Positions 45,847 to 54,662 of a stretch of 64,000 bases of DNA are shown here, in pieces. The position numbers and the translations under genes are program-made. This DNA is from Phyllobacteriaceae bacterium (GTDB lineage: Bacteria > Pseudomonadota > Alphaproteobacteria > Rhizobiales > Rhizobiaceae). Within the stretch, counting starts at the first letter, position 1; every line of letters starts with the position of its first letter. The notes beneath the pieces were generated by a model that did not search any database, was not told where the DNA came from, and saw only the letters and a program-made list of their open reading frames with translations. The stretch spans positions 1 to 64,000 of the forward strand of contig JANSXT010000002.1 of the NCBI GenBank assembly GCA_024742765.1, written 5' to 3'.

Positions 45847-45880
45847 CCACAGAAATCCAAACCCGAAGGGAGATTAAGAC

Positions 45881-46945
45881 ATGCCAGCCAAACACATCCA
45901 ACCGCTAACAATGGCCGTGTGCGCCGCGGCACTGTGTCTGGGTAGCTCAATTGGAGCCCAGGCCGAAGAGAAGCTGACCGTGACGTCATGGGGCGGCTCC
46001 TACAGCGAAAGCCAACGAAAAGCGTTCTTCGAACCCTTTGCCGAAGCCACTGGCCACACGGTCCTCGAAGATGAATGGAATGGCGACCTCGCAAAAGTGC
46101 GCGCCATGGTGGAGACAGGCAACTATCAGACGCATGTGATTGATGCTGAATCGAGCCAATTGGTCGCCGGCTGCGATGAAGGTCTTTGGGAAAAGATCGA
46201 CTATGGGAAGCTCGGCTTCGGCCCGGATGATTTTCTCGCAGGAGCGGCCCACGAATGCGGCGTCGGCAACATCAGCTGGTCATTCATCTTTGCCTACGAC
46301 AAGGACCAAATCACCGGAGACGGTCCGCAGAACTGGGCCGACTTTTGGGACGTTGAGGCGTTTCCAGGAATGCGTGGTTTGCGCAAGCAGCCCAAATGGA
46401 ACCTTGAATATGCTTTGATCGCAGACGGCGTGTCTCCCAACGAGGTGTATGACGTTCTCGGCACGGAAGAGGGTCTCAATCGGGCATTTGCGAAGCTCGA
46501 TGAACTCAAGCCGCATGTGATCTGGTACGAAGCAAGTGCCCAGGCGCCGCAACTTCTTGCCGATGGAGAGGTCGTCATGACCTCAGCCGCCAACGGCCGC
46601 ATCTTCACTGCAATAACGCAGGACGGAAAGAACTTCGAGATCGTCTGGGACTCTCAGGCCATGGATTTCGATTTCTGGGTGATCCCAAGCGGCCATCCGC
46701 AAGTCGATCTTGCCCACGAATTCATTCAGTTCGCATCCGATCCCGAGCGCATGGGCGAACAGACACAATACGTCTCATACGGTCCGCTTCGGAAGGCCGC
46801 TGTCGAGTTCGTCGATCCCGACATCCTGCCACATCTTCCGACCGCACCGGCGAACACCGAGCGCTGGTTCAAAACGGACACGCAGTTCTGGGCCGACAAT
46901 CGCGAGGCACTTGTCGAGCGATTCAACGTGTGGGTTGCACAATAA
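45881..46945 (+). CDS. Polyamine-type ABC substrate-binding protein (PotD family)
   Basis: A 354-aa periplasmic protein: signal peptide ending near GAQAEE, then LTVTSWGGSYSESQRKAFF at the start of the mature domain, typical of the SBP_bac_8/PotD group. Ligands of close groups are spermidine, putrescine, opines and small quaternary amines; the ligand here is not known. GGGAG lies about ten bases upstream of ATG. A strong stem-loop follows the gene. Confidence 0.92.
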   Translation: MPAKHIQPLTMAVCAAALCLGSSIGAQAEEKLTVTSWGGSYSESQRKAFFEPFAEATGHTVLEDEWNGDLAKVRAMVETGNYQTHVIDAESSQLVAGCDEGLWEKIDYGKLGFGPDDFLAGAAHECGVGNISWSFIFAYDKDQITGDGPQNWADFWDVEAFPGMRGLRKQPKWNLEYALIADGVSPNEVYDVLGTEEGLNRAFAKLDELKPHVIWYEASAQAPQLLADGEVVMTSAANGRIFTAITQDGKNFEIVWDSQAMDFDFWVIPSGHPQVDLAHEFIQFASDPERMGEQTQYVSYGPLRKAAVEFVDPDILPHLPTAPANTERWFKTDTQFWADNREALVERFNVWVAQ

Positions 46946-46951
46946 CCGCCT

Positions 46952-46984
46952 GACTGGGGTGCGAGCAGCCCTCGCACCCCAGTC
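46952..46984 (+). terminator. Strong intra-operon stem-loop after the binding protein gene
   Basis: GACTGGGGTGCGAG (46952-46965) pairs perfectly with CTCGCACCCCAGTC (46971-46984) over a 5-base loop and is followed by CTTTTG. The 14-bp stem probably stops most transcripts or protects their 3' end, so that the binding protein is made in excess over the permeases. Confidence 0.8.
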
Positions 46985-47026
46985 CTTTTGCGCGCCATTC
47001 TATTCGGGAAGCCTCGGTACACATAA

Positions 47027-48286
47027 ATGACCGCCGTCGATCAGACCTATCCGCATCACGGGAGCGAGGGGCGCGTGGCTCTCGCCGATCAGTTGAGGCG
47101 CGCGGAGCGGTCCCGCAAGATCCGAGCATTTGGCCTGACCGTGCCACTGATCCTCTTCTTGTTGATCACGTTTGCGATCCCGATCGCCCAAGTGCTCTTT
47201 CAAGGGGTCAAGAACGGCGAGATGACGCAAATCATGCCTGGCTTGACTGAGGAATTGGAGACTTGGGACGGGCAAGGAATGCCGCCTGAGCGCGTGGTCG
47301 AATCATTTGTGCGCGATGTTGCCGCCGCCTCGGAGAACCAAACGCTTGCCAGGGTGGCCAAGCGGCTCAACTTTAGCATCAGTGGCTATCGCAGTCTTCT
47401 GCTGAAAACCGCTCGGCGATTGCCGTCCCCCGATCAGTCCGATCTGTTGCAGGCACTGGTGGAAATCGACACCAGATGGAGCGAGCGCCGCTACTGGACC
47501 GCGATGAAGCAGGCGTCTCCCCGGTTTACGTTGGAGTACTTGCTGACGACAGTCGACAGGCAGTTCGACGCCGACGGCGAGATCGTTCGCAAGCCGCCCG
47601 AAACGTCGCTTTATCTGACCGTTCTGATGCGGACCCTTTGGATCAGCATGTCGGTTACGCTGATCTGTGTGATCATCGGCTATCCGATGGCCTATCTGCT
47701 TGCGACGCTGCCGGCCAAGTACAGCAACATTCTCCTGCTTCTGCTTTTGCTGCCGTTTTGGACTTCGCTGCTCGTTCGCACGACGGCCTGGCTGGTCCTG
47801 CTGCAGAACCAGGGCGTCGTTAACGATGCCGGTATCTGGCTCGGGCTCTGGGAAGAGCCGCTCCAACTGATCCGAAACAGATTGGGCGTGTACATCGCTA
47901 TGGTACATATCCTTCTGCCGTTCATGGTTCTGCCGATCTACTCCGTCATGAAGGGGATTTCGCCCTTCCACCTGAAAGCAGCGGCGTCGTTGGGCGCGCG
48001 TCCCGTTCGCAGTTTCCTCAAAGTTTATGCGCCACAGACCATCGCTGGCGTGGGCGCCGGCAGTCTCCTGGTCTTCATCATCACGTTGGGCTTTTACATC
48101 ACGCCCGCGCTGGTCGGCGGACCTGGAGACCAGATGCTGAGCTACTTCATCGCCTTCAGCGCCAACTCCACAGTCAATTGGGGGCTGGCGGCAGCGCTCA
48201 GCCTCATGCTGATGCTCTGCGTGGGCGTCTTCTTCGCCTTTTACAGCCGGCTTGTCGGCGTTCGCAGTCTGGGGACGGGCTCATGA
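47027..48286 (+). CDS. Polyamine-type ABC permease 1 (PotB family)
   Basis: A 419-aa permease, longer than PotB (about 280) because of a ~150-residue segment between the first and second membrane helices (roughly residues 55-195), presumably periplasmic. Such large-loop versions are known in the family. The C-terminal half has the channel helices and the coupling loop KAAASLGARPVRSFLKVYAP. Starts at ATG 47027; the next permease overlaps its stop. Confidence 0.92.
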   Translation: MTAVDQTYPHHGSEGRVALADQLRRAERSRKIRAFGLTVPLILFLLITFAIPIAQVLFQGVKNGEMTQIMPGLTEELETWDGQGMPPERVVESFVRDVAAASENQTLARVAKRLNFSISGYRSLLLKTARRLPSPDQSDLLQALVEIDTRWSERRYWTAMKQASPRFTLEYLLTTVDRQFDADGEIVRKPPETSLYLTVLMRTLWISMSVTLICVIIGYPMAYLLATLPAKYSNILLLLLLLPFWTSLLVRTTAWLVLLQNQGVVNDAGIWLGLWEEPLQLIRNRLGVYIAMVHILLPFMVLPIYSVMKGISPFHLKAAASLGARPVRSFLKVYAPQTIAGVGAGSLLVFIITLGFYITPALVGGPGDQMLSYFIAFSANSTVNWGLAAALSLMLMLCVGVFFAFYSRLVGVRSLGTGS

Positions 48287-49125
48287 CCCTTCCTCCCTAT
48301 GCGACAGCGGGCGACAGAATCTGGTTCTACGGTTTGCGCATCTTTTGTGGACTGACCTTCTTTTTTCTGGTCGCGCCGATCCTTGTGATCATTCCACTGT
48401 CCTTCAATCAGGATCCCTTTTTCACCTACCCGATGGAGGGGTACTCGCTGCGTTGGTATGCCGAGATATTCGGTGACGGTCCGCTGTCGCTGCTCTGGCA
48501 GCGTTCGATGGTGAACAGCGTCGTCATAGCCATCTGTTCGACCGTGCTTGCGACGGCACTTGGAACACTTGCTGCACTGGGTCTGAACCGGGCCGACTTT
48601 CCTTTCAAGAACGCGATTTACGCATTCCTGATTTCTCCGATGATCGTGCCGATCGTGGTGACGGCTATCGGAATGTTCTACTTCTACGCCCAGATCGGCC
48701 TCATCGGATCGCTTGCGGGAATTATCCTGGCCCACACAGCAATCGGTGTTCCCTTCGTCGTGATTACCGTTTCCGCGGCCCTTGCCGGCTTTGACGAGAA
48801 CCTGGTGCGTGCCGGCAGCATCATGGGGGCTGGTCCCATGCGCGTATTCCGGAAAGTCACCCTGCCCATCATCTTTCCGGGCGTTGCTTCGGGCGGGCTG
48901 TTCGCTTTTGCCGCGTCCTGGGATGAGATCGTCATTGTTCTGTTCCTCGCCAACGCCGAGCAACACACCAGTCCCCGCCGCATGTGGAGCGGCATTCGAG
49001 AGCATATCAGCCCGACAATCATTGCGGCGGCAACGTTGCTCATTCTGCTCTCGATCGTGCTGATGCTGACCATGGAATGGCTTCGGCGACGCAGCGACAG
49101 AATGCGCGGCATTACCCAAACCTGA
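48283..49125 (+). CDS. Polyamine-type ABC permease 2 (PotC family)
   Basis: A 280-aa permease with about six membrane segments and the coupling motif RAGSIMGAGPMRVFRKVTLP (in parts). ATG at 48283 overlaps the previous stop (ATGA); a longer frame from 48178 lies inside the neighbour. It completes the importer with the genes at 44731-48286. Confidence 0.93.
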   Translation: MTLPPYATAGDRIWFYGLRIFCGLTFFFLVAPILVIIPLSFNQDPFFTYPMEGYSLRWYAEIFGDGPLSLLWQRSMVNSVVIAICSTVLATALGTLAALGLNRADFPFKNAIYAFLISPMIVPIVVTAIGMFYFYAQIGLIGSLAGIILAHTAIGVPFVVITVSAALAGFDENLVRAGSIMGAGPMRVFRKVTLPIIFPGVASGGLFAFAASWDEIVIVLFLANAEQHTSPRRMWSGIREHISPTIIAAATLLILLSIVLMLTMEWLRRRSDRMRGITQT

Positions 49126-49180
49126 TCGACACAAAACTGCCATCAAAGGGGTGGCGCCAGACGAAGGAATTCAGGTCGAA

Positions 49181-50338
49181 ATGACAGCCCACGAGACAAG
49201 AGTACTGGAGCTCCAGCAGCGCCTAAAGGATGATCGATTGGTCGGTGCGCTGGTTTGTGATCCCGACTCTATCTTCTATTTGTCTGGCTATTGGGGTTAC
49301 GCGAGTTTTGTCTCTTGCGGTCGTCCAAACATGCTTTGGGTTCCCGTATCCGGCGAGCCGGAAATCATCACGCCCTTGATGGAATTGGAGATGTGTCAGG
49401 GCCTAAGTCGCGTTGGACGAATCCACGGCTGGGTCGACGGCGTGGAAAACGAATGGCGCAAGCCTCTCGGCAAAATCTTGGGTCAGGCCGATCGCACGAG
49501 AATTGCGGCAGACATCTATCAGATGCCGGCGTTGGTCAGCCGGTTCCTTACGGTTGAATTCCCGGATCTTCATCTCCTCGATCTGTCTGCCCATCTCGCT
49601 CAAATGCGCCTGATCAAGAGCGCAGACGAGATCCAGATCATGCGTCACGCAGGTTCCGTCGCTGTTGCCATGGCCGCTGCCGCGGAAGCTGTCATTGCGC
49701 GCGGCATCCCTGAATTTGAGGTGTCTCTTGCAGCCATGGCGGCAGGCAGCCGCAAAGCCGCCGAGATCCTCGATTCTGAAGGACACAACGGTTTTGACTC
49801 GCCGATGATACATAACCTGCAAATCATGCAATCGGGCACGGACACTTGTATGGTTCACAGGCGCCCGACGACGCGGTGCATTTGTTGTGGCGATCCGGTT
49901 TATCTGTGCTTTTGCGGCATTACGGTCTTCCGGGGTTATTGGCTTGGTTTCGATAGGGAGTTTTTTTGCGAGTCGGTCACCGATGAAAGGGCGCGAACCT
50001 ATGAAGTATGCATCGCCGCGCAAATGGCGGCGCTCGAGACGATACGCCCTGGGGTGACGGCCGAGGAGGTGCACTTCGCCGCCGATGCAGTGTATCAGGA
50101 TGCTGGGTTCTCCCCCACCTATCGCACCGGCCGAGGAACGGGCTGCTCCATTCTCGAGGCTCCCGAACTCAAGGCTGGCAACAAAACACGGCTCAAATCC
50201 GGCATGACGCTGGTGATCGATGGCGGCATTACGGTTCCGGGTGACTTTGGCGCCCGCGTAGGTGATTCGGTCGTTGTGACGGACGACGGGTTCGAATACC
50301 TCACACCTTACCCCAAAGAACTGCGGGTCCTCTCCTAA
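49181..50338 (+). CDS. M24-fold (creatinase/aminopeptidase P-like) protein
   Basis: A 385-aa two-domain protein: a creatinase-type N-terminal domain (about 1-130) and a pita-bread C-terminal domain with RLIKSADEI.IMR. The metal ligands of M24 peptidases look lost: the D-x-G and SD-x-TR positions read LCFCG and LGFDR, and the His of GHGxG is Arg-Gly. It carries a dense cysteine set (C233, C235, C236, C243, C245). A non-peptidase C-N hydrolase, as creatinase is, is the best guess. ATG 49181 is preferred; GTG at 49151 adds ten residues. Confidence 0.8.
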   Translation: MTAHETRVLELQQRLKDDRLVGALVCDPDSIFYLSGYWGYASFVSCGRPNMLWVPVSGEPEIITPLMELEMCQGLSRVGRIHGWVDGVENEWRKPLGKILGQADRTRIAADIYQMPALVSRFLTVEFPDLHLLDLSAHLAQMRLIKSADEIQIMRHAGSVAVAMAAAAEAVIARGIPEFEVSLAAMAAGSRKAAEILDSEGHNGFDSPMIHNLQIMQSGTDTCMVHRRPTTRCICCGDPVYLCFCGITVFRGYWLGFDREFFCESVTDERARTYEVCIAAQMAALETIRPGVTAEEVHFAADAVYQDAGFSPTYRTGRGTGCSILEAPELKAGNKTRLKSGMTLVIDGGITVPGDFGARVGDSVVVTDDGFEYLTPYPKELRVLS

Positions 50339-50339
50339 C

Positions 50340-51062
50340 GTGCCGGTTCCAATGAAGCGGGGTTCCAGCAAGGCAAAGGTTTTGGCCATACCCGGCCTGC
50401 ACAACTCTTGGGTTGGTTGGATTCCACAGATCGTCGCTCTTGCCGATCAGGCGGATATTGACGTCACCCGTGCCGGCGATGCCGAGAAGACGATTCCAGC
50501 AATTGCCTCCGCCATCTTGGACGTTGCGCCACCGAAGTTCAGTCTCGCTGGATACTCCATGGGTGGCTATGTTGCATTCGAGATCATGCGCCAGGCTCCG
50601 GACAGGGTCGAACGCCTCGCACTGATCTCGACCAGTGCCCGTGGTCCTGGTCCGAATGAGGCGGCCGCGCGAGACGTTGACCGCCGCCTTGTCGAAGAGG
50701 GCCGGTTTGAAGAACTCGTCGCCGGGGCAACCGGCGGTGTGCGTCTTGGGCTGGCGGCCGACCCGTTCTTCTCAGATGTCCGAGTATTGACGGCTCGGGC
50801 AGCCGGCAAGCAGGCGATCCTGAACCGCCTGAACGCTGTCCAGATCCGCATCGACAGCCGTTCAACCCTTGCCAATATTCAATGCCCCACCTGGGTCCTT
50901 TGCGGCGCCGACGATCAGATATGCCCGCCACATCTGTCACAGGAGATAGCGTCAGGGATCGAAGGGGCGCAGCTTATGGTCATGGAACGCTGTGGCCATT
51001 TCATTCATTACGAGCAGGCGGCTCGGCTTTCATCGGAACTTGCGAAATGGCTACGGTCATAA
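50340..51062 (+). CDS. Alpha/beta hydrolase with Ser nucleophile
   Basis: A 240-aa alpha/beta hydrolase with GYSMGG (Ser nucleophile), CGADDQICPP (acid) and CGHFIHYE (His), giving a complete triad. It could cleave an ester, amide or lactone. GTG at 50340 starts one base after the preceding stop; ATG at 50352 is an alternative. It is the last gene of the transporter operon. Confidence 0.88.
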   Translation: MPVPMKRGSSKAKVLAIPGLHNSWVGWIPQIVALADQADIDVTRAGDAEKTIPAIASAILDVAPPKFSLAGYSMGGYVAFEIMRQAPDRVERLALISTSARGPGPNEAAARDVDRRLVEEGRFEELVAGATGGVRLGLAADPFFSDVRVLTARAAGKQAILNRLNAVQIRIDSRSTLANIQCPTWVLCGADDQICPPHLSQEIASGIEGAQLMVMERCGHFIHYEQAARLSSELAKWLRS

Positions 51063-51306
51063 CGAGTTTGGCTGCGGCGCAATCGAAACCGTCGCGAAGC
51101 CCCGATCCGGCCCCAATCAGGGGGACGCATAGTGATGGATTGGTGCAGGGGTTGAAGCTCATCGTACGCGACAGAGAGTCTGGATTGAGGCGTCAACTGG
51201 CTAACCAAAACACTGGGCGTCAATGTTCCCTTGATGACGGGCAGAGGCGCAGTTCCGGTTAGGGTATGAGGCGGGAACGGAGTCGCCAGACAACGAGGAG
51301 GGGTCG

Positions 51307-51903
51307 ATGAGCATATTGGCGGATCCCGGCATATCGCAGATCCTGCTGATCGATCCCGTTCCGGCGCGCTTTGGTCTGCTCAAGACCGGTCACCAGCGTA
51401 GAGTGAGGGAGGCTTACCGGCGGCTGACTGAAGCCGCGGATTTGGCGCGCGTGCCGCGGTACTTCGCCATCTCCGATTCGGCAGTCGGCCGCGAGCACTG
51501 GCTATCCACGCCGTGTGAACGCAACGCGTCGCGTGTCCATGAGGTTTCCACCGATCGGACTGTGATCAGCAATGAGGCGCTCCTGGCCGCGATGCGCGAC
51601 GAGATGCGCGAGCAATTGTTCGTCTGCGGTTTCTGGCTGGACGATGTGGTGTCCTCGGCAGCGCTGGAAGCGCTGTTGATCGGCTTCAATGCGCACCTGA
51701 TCATGGATCTCTCGCCGGCCCTCGATCACACAAACCGCCAGGCGACGCTTGATCGACTGAACCAGTATGGCGTGCCGCCGATCTCGCTTCGCAGCCTGCT
51801 CTACGAATGGATGGCCAAAGCAGAGGATCGCGACTTGCGCGACGCTTTGGCCACGCTGTGGCAACAGCAAACCGCCGAAACCAATCGGGGCACATCCGCC
51901 TGA
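51307..51903 (+). CDS. Isochorismatase-fold protein lacking the usual catalytic Cys
   Basis: A 198-aa protein with the isochorismatase/cysteine hydrolase pattern: a central strand FVCGFWLDDVVSSAALEAL, then GFNAHLIMDLSPALD. In active members the residue after G-x-(3-4) is Cys (as CV..TA); here it is Val (DDVVSSAA), and the N-terminal D-x-Q/N motif reads LIDPVPARF. It may be an inactive or redirected member. ATG at 51307 has GAGGAGGGG just upstream. It stands alone between cassettes, beside copy 1 of the 150-bp repeat, and may belong to the element backbone. Confidence 0.72.
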   Translation: MSILADPGISQILLIDPVPARFGLLKTGHQRRVREAYRRLTEAADLARVPRYFAISDSAVGREHWLSTPCERNASRVHEVSTDRTVISNEALLAAMRDEMREQLFVCGFWLDDVVSSAALEALLIGFNAHLIMDLSPALDHTNRQATLDRLNQYGVPPISLRSLLYEWMAKAEDRDLRDALATLWQQQTAETNRGTSA

Positions 51904-52044
51904 CGGCGAACCGGGCTGTCGTGAACCGAACCCGGCCTGCACCTGGGTCGCATCCGGTTTCGGCCGTCCGGCTAGCTGGACCGCTCCTCGCTCCCTTACG
52001 CCTGCGCGCTCCGCTTGCCCGACGTTAATGGCTGACGTCAGCGG
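51889..52044. repeat. Direct repeat copy 1 (partner at 60704-60846)
   Basis: About 150 bp starting in the last codons of the isochorismatase-like gene, nearly identical to 60704-60846 except for a small insertion with TCCTCGCTCCC and scattered substitutions. It ends in the perfect palindrome GCTGACGTCAGC (52031-52042). The two copies bracket the GntR/phosphodiesterase/peptide-transporter cassette. Confidence 0.88.
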
Positions 52045-52087
52045 ATTGATGGAACTTTGGCCACCTTGCGCCGGTCTCTGCAGTGAG

Positions 52088-52834
52088 TCAGTAGCGCACA
52101 GTTTCGGCAAGCTTGTCCCGGCCCACGGCGCTGAAATCGATCTCCAGCGTTATGCGCTCGCAGCAAAGAATGTTCTCGCCATACTTGATTGGCGTTTCGT
52201 CTACTGCGTCGAGGCTTTGCGTTTCGAACACAGGCTGGGCCCGCGACATTTGCAGCAGGTCCGCTTCGGCCTGGGTCGGCAGTCGGCCGTCAACGCGCGT
52301 CCAGCATCGCCGATAGTCATTGATGCCTACCCGCTTCAGCGCATCGGTAATCGAGTTGGTGCCGGAGAACGCATCGAGAAGATCGGGTGTTCGGCTCATC
52401 GGGAAGTAGTTGTGGGCGATCGTGCGCGGGATGTCATTGTGATAGCTGAGCGTGTCTACGCGCAGCACTTGGGCCGACACATCGATGTCAAACAGACCCG
52501 CAAACTTTTCGCCTGCCTCGAAGATGGCGCTGTCCAGCACGTCGCGCCGCGCTACGAGGCCTTGCGCAAGCAGGTTTTCCGTCAACCGCGTCTTCGGCGA
52601 CAACAGATAACGAGTCGCTTCGTTGACAACGAACGTCCCCCGTCCGTGCACCACCCGCAGCACTCCTTTCGTCTCCATCGCCTTGATCGCATGGCGTACT
52701 GTGTGCCGGTTAACGCCGAACCGCTCGGCAAGCTGATTGTCATTGGGCAGCTTCTGTCCGGCGGTAAGCCGCGCCTTCTTGATGTCGTTGAGTATGGCGG
52801 TTTGAACGATTTCCCATCGTTTGGTGCTTGGCAT
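52088..52834 (-). CDS. GntR-family regulator, HutC/UTRA type
   Basis: A 248-aa regulator with an N-terminal winged helix-turn-helix (LPNDNQLAERFGVNRHTVRHA, in parts) and a C-terminal UTRA ligand-binding domain (about 95-240), resembling PhnF/HutC. ATG at 52834 has GGGAGG upstream; a longer start at 52864 overlaps the phosphodiesterase stop. TACCTAGGTA palindromes in the nearby divergent region are candidate sites. It presumably senses the substrate of the cassette. Confidence 0.9.
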   Translation of the reverse strand: MPSTKRWEIVQTAILNDIKKARLTAGQKLPNDNQLAERFGVNRHTVRHAIKAMETKGVLRVVHGRGTFVVNEATRYLLSPKTRLTENLLAQGLVARRDVLDSAIFEAGEKFAGLFDIDVSAQVLRVDTLSYHNDIPRTIAHNYFPMSRTPDLLDAFSGTNSITDALKRVGINDYRRCWTRVDGRLPTQAEADLLQMSRAQPVFETQSLDAVDETPIKYGENILCCERITLEIDFSAVGRDKLAETVRY

Positions 52835-52860
52835 TCCGCCTCCCTTTGCATCAAAGGCAC

Positions 52861-54351
52861 TCACTGGCCATGTCTGCTTTCAGCGCCCGCGCTATCGCTA
52901 TGTTTGCCCATTGTAACGCCGGAGAGATAGGTTGACCCACCGAACCCTGTCCTGTGGACGGTGAATTGTCGATGCCCTGTCGACAGACTGATATCACAGT
53001 TGCACACGTCTTCCGGCCGGGCATCGCCATTTGCTGCGAGCGCCTCGTGAAGGACGCGCCCATGGGCCGGCTTCCAGCCGTCAATGCCTAACCCATGCGC
53101 GATCGTGGGCGCGATATCGACGAGTGACGTTGGGCTGCTGACCTGCATGCCGGATCCGAACATCGCGCCGCCAAGCACCGCGAGGGCGCTGATTTCTGGT
53201 TTGCTCAGGCCACCGTGCATGCCCACACCCACTGGATAAGGACCATCGCAATAGACGGAGATACCGCCCGGTTGCTCGCCTTTTTGGCCGCTTTCACCAA
53301 GAAGAACTGACAGGTCTGCGGCCCTCACATGATCCGCCATGACGCACTGATAGGAGAGGGTGCCCGGCACGACACCCCGATCGCCATGTTCATGTCGCGA
53401 AAAAGCGCCGCCGAACCAAGGCTGCTCGGACAATATGGCGAGTGCATCGCGCGCGATCGCAAGATCGCTGCGGCGAACCCAGATATGGGCGACACGCTGT
53501 GCGGTCAGTACGACATCTGATTCATCATCGAAAGTGCTTCCCACGTGCAAGCCGCCCATCCGCAACGTATCAGCCACTGATACCTTCTTGCCAATTGTCG
53601 TGTGACCGTGATCGGAAAGGGCCAAAAGCTGCACCGCGTGGGACTTGTTGCTCTCCCACCAATCCAGAAGACGAGCAAACTGGGCATCGACATGGCGCAG
53701 CATCGCAGCTGTTTCGGGTGCATTGAGACCGAACGCGTGCTGCGAAATGTCCGGTTCGGCGATCCAGATCAGCGTGACTGCCGGAAGCGTGTTATTCTGC
53801 GCTGTCTCAAGAAAGGCGTCGACAAGCGTGCTAACCGCTGCCGTCGCCGGCGCATGGTGATCGACGCAGCCGTGGCTTTCGATCATCCGGACCACGTCCG
53901 AGTGGTCGGAATAACGGCTTGGATTGGGCGCCCAGTAGGCCAGTTCGTTGCGCTGCCAACTGCCCCAATGAGAGATCCCCCAGGACCCGGCCGACTGAAA
54001 TCCGAAAGACATCATCGAGTGCCCGTTTTTGGCCAGAACCTCCGCCAGGCTTCGTGCCGTCATCGCCGACCCGCCATGCCGCCTGCCCATCGTCTTCAAT
54101 TGCTGAAGATCGCTGCCGTCGATCATCGCGCTGTCGTGGTTGGACCAGAAGCGATTGCCGACGATGCCGTGACCAGCTCCGTGGCTTCCGGTCGCCAGGC
54201 TCGCCGAAGCCACCCGCGTTTCGGATGGAAACACCGAGAAATGCCGGTTCAGGCTCGTGCCAATTGATTGGAAATGGTTGAGGTTCGGCATCGTGCCGGG
54301 CGTAACGCTGCCCGGACGCAAACCGTCAAACACGACGATGACGAACTTCAA
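52861..54351 (-). CDS. Alkaline phosphatase-superfamily phosphodiesterase
   Basis: A 496-aa protein of the type I phosphodiesterase/nucleotide pyrophosphatase group. Expected metal ligands are visible: FDGLRP (Asp9), the nucleophile region FPSETRVASASL, EPDISQHAFG (Asp and His), SDHGH and GMHGG. No signal peptide, so it acts in the cytoplasm on an imported compound. Possible substrates are phosphodiesters, phosphoesters or phosphonates such as phosphonoacetate. It diverges from the transporter operon. Confidence 0.85.
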   Translation of the reverse strand: MKFVIVVFDGLRPGSVTPGTMPNLNHFQSIGTSLNRHFSVFPSETRVASASLATGSHGAGHGIVGNRFWSNHDSAMIDGSDLQQLKTMGRRHGGSAMTARSLAEVLAKNGHSMMSFGFQSAGSWGISHWGSWQRNELAYWAPNPSRYSDHSDVVRMIESHGCVDHHAPATAAVSTLVDAFLETAQNNTLPAVTLIWIAEPDISQHAFGLNAPETAAMLRHVDAQFARLLDWWESNKSHAVQLLALSDHGHTTIGKKVSVADTLRMGGLHVGSTFDDESDVVLTAQRVAHIWVRRSDLAIARDALAILSEQPWFGGAFSRHEHGDRGVVPGTLSYQCVMADHVRAADLSVLLGESGQKGEQPGGISVYCDGPYPVGVGMHGGLSKPEISALAVLGGAMFGSGMQVSSPTSLVDIAPTIAHGLGIDGWKPAHGRVLHEALAANGDARPEDVCNCDISLSTGHRQFTVHRTGFGGSTYLSGVTMGKHSDSAGAESRHGQ

Positions 54352-54662
54352 GACAGGCCCACTCTGTGCATTACCGATGAGAACAAATGCGCTCTTAAGC
54401 TGTTACCTAGGTAATTTGGGCTCGACAAGTCGAAAAACACCGACCGCAGGCATTCCGTTCGAGACGTGAACGTGCGGAAGAATCGCTCTTCACCCGTGAC
54501 ATGGAAGGAATCCGGAAGCTGTCACATCCGTGAGACAATTCACGGTTACGACGCCGATAGATACCTAGGTATCTCATCGCAGAGCTCAATCTTAGACGTT
54601 TATGCGGTGCCTCCAGATGGTTACGGCCGCATCCCGGGCGGTCGCCAAACAGGGACACGAAA
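54352..54662. promoter_or_regulatory. Divergent region with two CCTAGG-centred palindromes
   Basis: This 311-bp gene-free region separates the phosphodiesterase and transporter operon. TTACCTAGGTAA (54403-54414) and AGATACCTAGGTATCT (54559-54574) are perfect palindromes sharing the core TACCTAGGTA, each near one of the two start sites. They are strong candidates for operators of the UTRA regulator at 52088. Confidence 0.7.
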
